Assembly: GCF_002289575.1 (NCBI RefSeq)
Contig: NZ_NTGA01000007.1
Span: 62,001 to 126,000 of the forward strand
From: Dietzia natronolimnaea
GTDB lineage: Bacteria; Actinomycetota; Actinomycetes; Mycobacteriales; Mycobacteriaceae
DNA length: 64,000 bases
Direction of reading: 5' to 3'
The first letter of the stretch is position 1; every line of letters begins with the position of its first letter. Below, in pieces: positions 57,808-64,000 of this stretch. The notes under the pieces are model-generated. The model made no database searches. It was given only the letters and a program-made list of their open reading frames with translations, and was not told the origin of the DNA. A program made the position numbers and the translations under genes.

Positions 57808-59523
57808 GTGTCTATTCGCGTATCGCGACAACACTATGCAGAACTCTTCGGTCCCACCACGGGGGACCGGGTACGGCTCGCCGACACGGAACTGCTCGCC
57901 CGCGTCGAGGCGGATGACACTGTTTATGGAGATGAATCCGTGTTCGGTGGCGGTAAAACCATGCGCGAGGGAATGGCCGTCCACAACTCGGTCACCAATG
58001 CCGAGGGCGCACTGGACTTCGTCATCACCAATGCTGTCCTGGTCGATCCGGTTCTCGGCATCCGGAAGACCGATATCGGGGTCAAGGACGGGAGGATCGC
58101 GGCGATCGGAAAGTCCGGGAATCCCCGGTTGATGGACGGCGTCCATCCCGATCTCGTCATCGGGGCCGGGACCGATGTCCGCTCGGGAGAGGGGATGATC
58201 GTCACCCCGGGGGCGATCGACGTGCACGTCCACTTCGACAGCGTGGGCCTGGTCGAGGAAGCCATCTCCAGCGGGATCACCACCATGATCGGCGGCGGGC
58301 TGGGGCCGGTGACCGTCGGCATCACCAGTTCGGGCCCGACGAACCTGGCCCGGATGCTCAGAGCGGTCGAGCAGTTCCCGGTCAACTTCGGGTTCCTCGC
58401 CAACGGAAGTGCCGCGCACGTGGCACCCCTCCTCGAGCAGGGCCTCGCGGGGGCGATCGGCTACAAGATCCACGAGGACTGGGGCGCGACTCCGGCCGCC
58501 ATCCGGGCCTCTCTCGACGCCGGCGACGAACTGGGTCTGCAGGTTCAGATCCACTCGGACACGCTCAACGAGGCGGGGTTCTTCGAGGACACGATGCGGG
58601 CCATCGCAGGCCGGCCGATTCACACGTACCACGCCGAAGGCGCCGGAGGTGGTCACGCGCCCGACATCATGCAGGTCGTGGGCGAATCACACTGCCTACC
58701 GTCCTCCACCAACCCGACGAACCCCTACACGGTCAACACCTTCGACGAACACCTCGACATGGTGATGGTCTGTCACCATCTCAACCCCCGGATCCCGGAG
58801 GACGTCGCGTTCGCCGAGTCCCGGATCCGGAGGGAGACCATCGCCGCCGAGGACGTCCTCCACGACATCGGTGCGATATCGGCGATGGGGTCCGACTCCC
58901 AGGGCATGGGCCGGATCGGGGAGACCATCGCCCGGACCTGGCAACTCGCATCCCACATGCGGGCCACCCGGGGAGCACTGCCGGAAGACCTCGGTACCGG
59001 GGCCGACAACCACCGCATCCTCCGGTATCTGGCCAAACTCACCATCAATCCGGCGCGGATGTTCGGAATCGACCACGAGGTGGGGTCGCTCGAGCCGGGG
59101 AAGCTCGCCGACTTCGTGCTCTGGGAACCGAAGTTCTTCGGCATCCGACCAGAGGTCGTGTTCAAGGGGGGATTCCCCACCTGGTCAGTCATGGGAGAGG
59201 CCAACGCCTCCCTCATGACCTGCGAACCCCTCAAGTACCGGCCCCAGTGGGCGGCGTTCGGCAAGACCCCGTCCGATGTGTCGGTCAACTTCGTCGCCGG
59301 GGCCGCGATTGACAGCGGACTCGCCGACAGGCTCGGGATCGACACCCCCCTGATCCCCTGTGTCGACGCGCGATCCAGGTCGAAGAGCGACCTCCTGCAC
59401 AACGACTACTGCCCCGACATCCGGATCGATCCGGACACCTACCGGGTCGAGGTGGACGGAGAGCACTGCACCAGCACCCCGATGTCGACCGTTCCGCTCG
59501 GCCGCAGATACACCATCAAATAG
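57808..59523 (+). CDS. ureC: Urease subunit alpha with a variant substrate loop
   Basis: Catalytic urease subunit, 571 residues. The nickel centre is intact: His140 and His142 (IDVHVHF), carbamylated Lys220 and His222 (YKIHEDWG), His249, His275 and Asp363; the flap keeps Cys322-His323 (MVCHHL) and Arg339. Two features differ from ordinary ureases. The loop after GGGxGP, normally GTxATTxTPG and containing the Ala (170 in Sporosarcina pasteurii) that holds urea, reads [10 protein letters not shown] and is three residues shorter. Ala366 in the SDSQAMG motif is Gly. Both changed positions contact the urea amide in known structures. GTG start, 22 bases after ureAB. Confidence 0.93.
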   Translation: MSIRVSRQHYAELFGPTTGDRVRLADTELLARVEADDTVYGDESVFGGGKTMREGMAVHNSVTNAEGALDFVITNAVLVDPVLGIRKTDIGVKDGRIAAIGKSGNPRLMDGVHPDLVIGAGTDVRSGEGMIVTPGAIDVHVHFDSVGLVEEAISSGITTMIGGGLGPVTVGITSSGPTNLARMLRAVEQFPVNFGFLANGSAAHVAPLLEQGLAGAIGYKIHEDWGATPAAIRASLDAGDELGLQVQIHSDTLNEAGFFEDTMRAIAGRPIHTYHAEGAGGGHAPDIMQVVGESHCLPSSTNPTNPYTVNTFDEHLDMVMVCHHLNPRIPEDVAFAESRIRRETIAAEDVLHDIGAISAMGSDSQGMGRIGETIARTWQLASHMRATRGALPEDLGTGADNHRILRYLAKLTINPARMFGIDHEVGSLEPGKLADFVLWEPKFFGIRPEVVFKGGFPTWSVMGEANASLMTCEPLKYRPQWAAFGKTPSDVSVNFVAGAAIDSGLADRLGIDTPLIPCVDARSRSKSDLLHNDYCPDIRIDPDTYRVEVDGEHCTSTPMSTVPLGRRYTIK

Positions 59524-59532
59524 GAGAGAGAA

Positions 59533-60192
59533 ATGGCCACGGAAGCAATTCGAATCGGTATCGGAGGGCCCGTCGGGTCGGGCAAGACCCGCCTGCTCGA
59601 GCGATTGCTGCCGATGTTCCAGTCGTCCGGCATCGATACCGCGGTCATCACCAACGACCTCATGACGGACGAGGACGCGCAGCGCGTGCGCCGCAGCGGT
59701 CTCATCGACCCCGACCGCGTGCTCGCCATCGAGACCGGGGCCTGCCCGCACACCGCGATCAGGGAGGATCCCTCGGCCAACCTGACGGCGGTCGCACAAC
59801 TCGAGAGCGCGTTCCCCCGGCTCCAGGTCGTCCTCATCGAATCGGGCGGGGACAACCTTGCGGCGACGTTCACCTCGGACCTCGTCGACTACTGGATCTT
59901 CGTCATCGACACCGCTGCGGGCGACGACATCCCGCGCAAGAAAGGGATCGGGATGCTCCAGGCGGACCTCCTGGTGATCAACAAGATCGACCTCGCACCA
60001 CTCGTCGGTGCCGACCTCGACCGGATGCGCTCCGACGTCGAACTCGCTCGTCCGGGCAGGGCCTCGGTCTTCACCGACCTGCGCTCCGGGGCCGGGCTCG
60101 ACGAGGTGTTCGCAAGTGTCATCCGCGGAGCGATGGTCGGCGACTCGGCCCTGCCCGCCGCGGCGCCGGACGACATGGCCTCCGCGCCGTGA
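59533..60192 (+). CDS. ureG: Urease accessory GTPase UreG
   Basis: Nickel-delivery GTPase, 219 residues. P-loop [18 protein letters not shown] (about 9-26), metal-binding CPH in [24 protein letters not shown] (switch region), and guanine-specific [10 protein letters not shown]. The usual GGCPH reads GACPH. It comes directly after ureC, before ureD and ureE-F. Confidence 0.96.
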   Translation: MATEAIRIGIGGPVGSGKTRLLERLLPMFQSSGIDTAVITNDLMTDEDAQRVRRSGLIDPDRVLAIETGACPHTAIREDPSANLTAVAQLESAFPRLQVVLIESGGDNLAATFTSDLVDYWIFVIDTAAGDDIPRKKGIGMLQADLLVINKIDLAPLVGADLDRMRSDVELARPGRASVFTDLRSGAGLDEVFASVIRGAMVGDSALPAAAPDDMASAP

Positions 60193-61037
60193 ATCCCATG
60201 GGAACCGATGCCGTCACGCGGAGTCTGTTGGACTGCAGCGTCGTCCGTGGACGCTCGGGCAGGACCCGGATCGCCTCCCTCCGGCAACAGTTCCCACAGC
60301 GCGTCACCGTGCCGATGTACGCGGATCCCGAGGACCCGTCGGCGGCGTTCCTGTGTATCCAGAACCCGTCAGCGGGAGTGTTCCCCGGTGATGATCTGAT
60401 CACCCGGGTCACCACCGGCGACGGGACCCGTCTCCACCTGACCTATCAGTCCGCCACCCAGGTGTTCGCCGGCGGGGCGGGGGCGTCGCAGAACACCACC
60501 ATCGACGTCGGCGCCGGCTCGGTCGTCGACTACGACTCCAAGACGGTGATCCCTCACGCCGACGCGAGCTACCGCCAGGTCACCGAGGTGAACGTCCGAG
60601 CGACGTCGGTGTACATCGGGTGGGAGGCGTTCGCATCGGGTCGGATAGGCCACGGCGAGCGGTTCGCCTACCGAACGCTGTCCGCTCGGACGGACCTTCT
60701 CCTCGACGGCCGGCTCACGGCGCGAGACACCGTGAGCCTGGCTCCCGCAGAGGACGATCCGCGGGGTCCCGGCGTCCTGGGGGGCCACGACTACCTGGCG
60801 ACGATGCTCCTCGTGGCCCCGGGGCACGACCTGGCGCCTCTCGTCAGGGAGATCCACACCGCCTTGGATGCGACCCCGGGGGTCGGCGGGGCGGCCAGCG
60901 CTCTGCCCGATGAGACGGGGCTGTCCGTGCGGATCCTGGCGCACCGCGCCCCACAGCTTCACCGGGTCCACCAGGAACTCCGGAACATGGTCCGACGATC
61001 GGTTCTCCGACTCGGGCCGCTCGAGACAAGGATGTGA
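60189..61037 (+). CDS. ureD: Urease accessory protein UreD/UreH
   Basis: A 282-residue UreD-family scaffold that docks UreF and UreG on the apo-urease and conducts nickel. Landmarks are [19 protein letters not shown] (normally NPxGGxxxGD), [12 protein letters not shown], and the C-terminal Arg-rich end. Sequence is divergent, as usual for UreD. The GTG at 60189 overlaps the ureG stop (GTGA); an ATG three codons on is an alternative. Confidence 0.88.
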   Translation: MNPMGTDAVTRSLLDCSVVRGRSGRTRIASLRQQFPQRVTVPMYADPEDPSAAFLCIQNPSAGVFPGDDLITRVTTGDGTRLHLTYQSATQVFAGGAGASQNTTIDVGAGSVVDYDSKTVIPHADASYRQVTEVNVRATSVYIGWEAFASGRIGHGERFAYRTLSARTDLLLDGRLTARDTVSLAPAEDDPRGPGVLGGHDYLATMLLVAPGHDLAPLVREIHTALDATPGVGGAASALPDETGLSVRILAHRAPQLHRVHQELRNMVRRSVLRLGPLETRM

Positions 61038-61038
61038 C

Positions 61039-61554
61039 ATGGAAGCCACCGCAATTCTCGGGCACGTCACCGATGCCGCCTACGCGGGTCGAGATGTCGA
61101 CACCGTCCTGGTCCCCTGGGGCGACGCCCGCAAACACCGGCAGGTGCTCACGACGGTCGGCGGCCTGCAGGTGTCACTCACCCTCCCGCGGGGCACGTTT
61201 CTGTCCGACGGCTCGGTGGTCGCCGACGACGGGTCGACCATCGTCGTCGTCGCCAGGCCGGACGAGGAGGCCGTGGTGATGGACTTCGCGGACAACGTGG
61301 GCGTCGACGCGGTCCGCCGCGCCCTGGTCTTCGGCTACATCCTGGGGAACCAGCACGCTCCCCTGGAGGTCTCGGCGCAGCAGGTCCGCACGCCTCTGAT
61401 GACCAGCGCGGGCACCGCCGAGGAGATGCTGCGCAGTCTGCATCTGAACGGCCGTGTGGAGGCCGTGGCCCTGGCCGCGAACGGGTGGACGAACACCTCG
61501 TCCGACCATCGCCACAGCCACAGCCACAGCCACAGCCACGACCATGAGCACTGA
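61039..61554 (+). CDS. ureE: Urease accessory protein UreE
   Basis: Nickel metallochaperone, 171 residues. An N-terminal beta domain (about 1-75) is followed by the metal-binding domain with YILGNQHAPLEV (conserved His of the dimer interface) and a His-rich C-terminus with alternating His-Ser plus DHEH, which binds several nickel ions. The tail is encoded by a simple six-base repeat. Its end overlaps ureF by 11 bases. Confidence 0.93.
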   Translation: MEATAILGHVTDAAYAGRDVDTVLVPWGDARKHRQVLTTVGGLQVSLTLPRGTFLSDGSVVADDGSTIVVVARPDEEAVVMDFADNVGVDAVRRALVFGYILGNQHAPLEVSAQQVRTPLMTSAGTAEEMLRSLHLNGRVEAVALAANGWTNTSSDHRHSHSHSHSHDHEH

Positions 61555-62233
61555 CCCCCTGATAGCCGACCTGGGCTGGCTCCAGATCCACGACAGTGCC
61601 TTCCCCTCGGGGCGCTTCGTCCACTCCAACGGACTGGAGGCGTGGCTGGCGACACGGCCCGCCGCCGGGGAACCGGAGATCCACGCCGCGGTCCGAGCGT
61701 ACGTCGGAGGGAGCGTGGCGACCCTCGACGCCGTCATCCTCGGCCACGCCTGGCTCGCGGACTCGACGGAGGTCCTGGTGGACCTCGACCGGCTGGACCG
61801 GGCGCACAAGATCACTCGCTCGGCCCGGGTCTCGTCGGAGTCCTGCGGGGGGCAGCTCGCCTCGGTCGCCAGGCGCGTGCTCCGGGGGGCTGAGACCAGT
61901 GAGTACCTGCAGCTCGTGGTCTCAGGGGACACGCCCGGCAACCTGGCGGTCGTCGACGGGGTCGTCCAGCGCACCCTCGGGATCGAGCGTGACCGCGCGA
62001 TCGCGGGCGCACTCCGCTCGAGCTACTCCGGACTGCTCTCGGCAGCGGTGCGCCTCGGCCGGCTGGGTCCCATGCGCGCGCAGCAGCTCGTCTGTGACGA
62101 CGCCCCGTGGATCGCGGACCTCGCGCGCACGGCGGAGTGCGCGCCTCTCGCGGCGGTGACCTCGTTCGTGCCGGAGCTGGAGATCGCGGCGATGCGGCAC
62201 GAGACCACCTCGGCGCGGTTGTTCAGCACCTAG
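61544..62233 (+). CDS. ureF: Urease accessory protein UreF
   Basis: All-helical partner of UreD and UreG, 229 residues. The conserved start LGWLQIHDSAFPSGRFVHSNGLEAWLA (usual QxxDSxFPxGxFxHSxGLE), then helices with SSESCGGQLASVARR and SYSGLLSAAVRLGRLG. The ATG at 61544 lies within the last codons of ureE, so the pair is coupled. It is the last urease gene; 130 bases follow before the binding protein gene. Confidence 0.92.
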   Translation: MSTDPLIADLGWLQIHDSAFPSGRFVHSNGLEAWLATRPAAGEPEIHAAVRAYVGGSVATLDAVILGHAWLADSTEVLVDLDRLDRAHKITRSARVSSESCGGQLASVARRVLRGAETSEYLQLVVSGDTPGNLAVVDGVVQRTLGIERDRAIAGALRSSYSGLLSAAVRLGRLGPMRAQQLVCDDAPWIADLARTAECAPLAAVTSFVPELEIAAMRHETTSARLFST

Positions 62234-62236
62234 TCC

Positions 62237-62348
62237 CCCGACCTCCAGACCCCGACCTCCAGACCCTGACCTCCAGACCACCCGATCTTCCGGCCCCGGC
62301 ACCGCCGAGCCGGACCGCACTGTCACACCATCCGCACTGTCACACCAT
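62237..62348. repeat. Two short tandem repeat arrays between ureF and urtA
   Basis: A 14-base unit (CCCGACCTCCAGAC) occurs three times in a row (62237-62278, the third with one change), and a 17-base unit CCGCACTGTCACACCAT occurs twice exactly (62315-62348). The second pair ends 15 bases before the urtA start codon, near its ribosome site (GAAAGG). Confidence 0.85.
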
Positions 62349-62363
62349 CTGAAAGGCACACCC

Positions 62364-63614
62364 ATGTCACGACTCAACCGATCATTCGTCACCGCGACCG
62401 GAGTCATCACCATCGCCGCGCTCCTGACGGCGTGCGGGAGCAGGACCACCGATGAGGGTGCCAGCGCCGCCGAGTCCTGCGTCGACACCTCCGGCGACAC
62501 GATCAAGGTGGGTGCCATCAACTCGATGTCCGGCGCCACCGCCATCAACGAGACCGTCATCGGTGACTCCATCGCCCTCGCGGTGGAGCAGATCAACGCC
62601 GACGGCGGCGTGCTCGGGAAACAGCTCGATCTCATCAGGGAGGACGGGGCGTCCGAACCGACGGTCTTCGCCGAGAAGGCCGAGAAGCTCATCGGATCGG
62701 ATTGCGTGGCCACGGTCTTCGGCGGGTACACCTCGGCGAGCCGCAAGGCCATGCTCCCGGTCTTCGAGACCAACGACGCGCTGCTCTACTACGGCCAACA
62801 GTACGAGGGCCTGGAGTCGTCTCCGAACATCTTCTACACCGGCGCCACCACAAACCAGCAGATCGTGCCGGCCCTGGACTACCTCAAGGAGGAGGGGGTC
62901 GAGTCCCTCTACCTCGTCGGCAGCGACTACGTCTTCCCGCACACCGCCAACCGGATCGTCAGGGAGTACGCGGAGGCCAACGGCATCGAGATCCTGGGAG
63001 AGGACTACACCCCTCTCGGGTCCACGGACTTCTCGACCATCATCAACAAGATCCGCACCGCCGACGCCGACGCGGTCTTCAACGTGGTGGTCGGCGATTC
63101 GCTGGTGGCGTTCTTCCGCGAGTTCGCCAACGCCGGCCTCACCAGCGACCAGATGCCGGTCATCTCCATGTGCGTGGGGGAGGAGGAGGTCCGGAGCATC
63201 GGTACACAGAACGTCGAGGGTCACCTGGCGTCCTGGAACTACTATCAGACCATCGACAGCCCGGAGAACACCGAGTTCGTGGAGCAGTTCAAGGAGCGCT
63301 TCGGCGAGACCCGCGTGACCTCCGACCCGATGGAGTCGGCCTACACCGGGGTGTACCTCTGGAAGGCGATGGTCGAGAAGGCCGGCTCCTTCGACGTGGG
63401 TGCCGTGCGGGACGCCGCCGACGGCGTCTCCGTCACCGCTCCGAGCGGAGAGGTGACCGTTGACGGCGAGAACCACCACATCACCAAGACCGCCCGCGTC
63501 GGCGAGATCCGCGGCGACGGCCTGATCTACACGGTGTGGGAGTCCGATGGTGCGATCGAGCCCGACCCGTACCTCGAGTCGTACGACTGGGCCGAGGGCC
63601 TGGCCGGGCAGTAG
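62364..63614 (+). CDS. urtA: Urea/short-chain amide ABC transporter substrate-binding lipoprotein
   Basis: A 416-residue periplasmic-type binding protein of the UrtA/AmiC family. Signal with lipobox LTAC (Cys near 22), then IKVGAINSMSGATAINETVIGDSIALAVEQINADGGVLGKQLDLIREDGAS (lobe 1) and the conserved GGYTSASRKAMLPVFE, YYGQQYEGLESSPNIFYTGATTNQQIVPAL and VYLWKAMVEKAGS. These fit urea-binding UrtA proteins well. No urtBCDE permease or ATPase genes lie in the remaining downstream sequence, which instead holds a terminator and an opposite-strand SDR gene. Confidence 0.88.
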   Translation: MSRLNRSFVTATGVITIAALLTACGSRTTDEGASAAESCVDTSGDTIKVGAINSMSGATAINETVIGDSIALAVEQINADGGVLGKQLDLIREDGASEPTVFAEKAEKLIGSDCVATVFGGYTSASRKAMLPVFETNDALLYYGQQYEGLESSPNIFYTGATTNQQIVPALDYLKEEGVESLYLVGSDYVFPHTANRIVREYAEANGIEILGEDYTPLGSTDFSTIINKIRTADADAVFNVVVGDSLVAFFREFANAGLTSDQMPVISMCVGEEEVRSIGTQNVEGHLASWNYYQTIDSPENTEFVEQFKERFGETRVTSDPMESAYTGVYLWKAMVEKAGSFDVGAVRDAADGVSVTAPSGEVTVDGENHHITKTARVGEIRGDGLIYTVWESDGAIEPDPYLESYDWAEGLAGQ

Positions 63615-63632
63615 CACCCCGCGAACGCGGAC

Positions 63633-63667
63633 GCGTCCCGCCGACCCGGATCGGGCCGGCGGGACGC
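63633..63667. terminator. Hairpin after urtA
   Basis: An 11-bp stem (GCGTCCCGCCG with CGGCGGGACGC) encloses an inner CCCG/CGGG pair; there is no T-run. It lies between convergent genes. Confidence 0.65.
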
Positions 63668-63672
63668 CGTCG

Positions 63673-64000
63673 TCAGCGCCGGTGTGCCCGCATCGCGGAG
63701 TGTTGGTCCCTCGGCTTGACCACGATCTGGTCGAGGTTGACGTGCGATGGCCGGCTCGCCACGAATCCCACGATCTCGGCGATGTCGCTCGCGACCATAG
63801 GGGTCAATCCCTCGTAGACGGCGCCGGCCTTGTCGTCGTCGCCATCGAACCGCACGAGCGAGAACTCGGTCTCCACCATGCCGGGCGCGATCTCGGTGAA
63901 CCGCACGGGTTGGCCCAGGTGCTCCCCGCGCAGCGTCCGGTGCAGCACGGCCTGCGCGTGCTTGGCGGTGGTGTAGCCGCTGCCCTTGTCGTAGGACTCC
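63673..64000 (-). CDS. Short-chain dehydrogenase/reductase (partial)
   Basis: Only the last 108 codons are in the window; the 5' part lies beyond the right edge. The visible frame begins ESYDKGSGYTTAKHAQAVLHRTLRGEHLG, containing the SDR active-site Tyr-xxx-Lys (YTTAK), then the TEIAPGMVETEFSLVRFDGDDDKA loop typical of the NADP-dependent YdfG-like subgroup, and DIAEIVGFVASRPSHVNLDQIVVKP. Substrate unknown. Confidence 0.88.
   Translation of the reverse strand, partial: ESYDKGSGYTTAKHAQAVLHRTLRGEHLGQPVRFTEIAPGMVETEFSLVRFDGDDDKAGAVYEGLTPMVASDIAEIVGFVASRPSHVNLDQIVVKPRDQHSAMRAHRR

Noticed and set aside
61510-61545. Short tandem repeat resembling a direct-repeat array
   Set aside because: It simply encodes the alternating His-Ser nickel-binding tail of UreE.

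Overview
The window is high-GC actinobacterial DNA. Gene content points to a mycolic-acid-containing member of the Mycobacteriales, with a Dietzia-like organism as my best guess. The clues are an antigen-85-type mycolyltransferase, tiny PorA/PorH-like peptides directly downstream of a CIRCE-controlled groEL, RamB beside isocitrate lyase, an HbhA homologue, a VirR-like protein, and long blocks in the gene order of Mycobacterium tuberculosis. The genus is inference; there is no rRNA, tRNA, phage, insertion sequence or CRISPR array.

Layout. 0-4.7 kb: ppk2 (cut by the window edge), xthA, a GNAT acetyltransferase, def, a DUF3263 protein, a VirR/LytR_C protein and a small lipoprotein; xthA to VirR follows Rv0427c-Rv0431. 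4.7-11.4 kb: a six-gene Mrp/Mnh cation/proton antiporter operon (A with fused B, then C, D, E, F, G) on the minus strand. 11.4-18 kb: a protein resembling only the regulatory domain of LeuA, preceded by a leaderless 13-residue leader peptide; a CDC48-like AAA ATPase; an M20 dipeptidase sharing PHO-box-like repeats with a divergent gene; a lipoprotein and an SRPBCC protein. 18-23 kb: groEL, two tandem pairs of 47-53-residue cell-wall peptides and a mycolyltransferase. 23-29 kb: a hydrolase, a prolyl oligopeptidase, a further 50-residue small protein, lpd and a lipoprotein. 29-34 kb: a HAD phosphatase/GH65 phosphorylase pair, a DUF559 protein and GC-rich tandem repeats. 34-42.5 kb: a carboxymuconolactone decarboxylase family protein, ramB, aceA, a 3-hydroxyacyl-CoA dehydrogenase, a MetE-like protein without most zinc ligands, a two-helix membrane protein and a DUF445 protein. 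42.5-51.3 kb: XRE regulator, hbhA, DUF2516, MerR, purU, deoC, oxidoreductase, a broken phosphoesterase, DUF2993, DUF2505 and murB, close to Rv0474-Rv0482. 51.3-57 kb: a YidC-type insertase, an ABC-F ATPase, a RibD_C reductase, a secreted lipase and ferritin. 57-64 kb: a urease operon ureAB-C-G-D-E-F, a urea-binding-type lipoprotein, and a partial SDR at the edge.

Functional themes are envelope building (mycolyl transfer, pore peptides, MurB, YidC), acetate/fatty-acid metabolism (RamB, AceA, hydroxyacyl-CoA dehydrogenase, Lpd), glycan phosphorolysis (GH65 plus beta-phosphoglucomutase), nitrogen salvage (urease) and ion homeostasis (Mrp, ferritin). The points that most deserve a second look are the duplicated porin-like peptides, the MetE-like protein with three of four zinc ligands replaced, the urease alpha subunit with a shortened urea-contacting loop, the branched-chain leader peptide, the PHO-box-like repeats and the shared XRE/hbhA operator motif.
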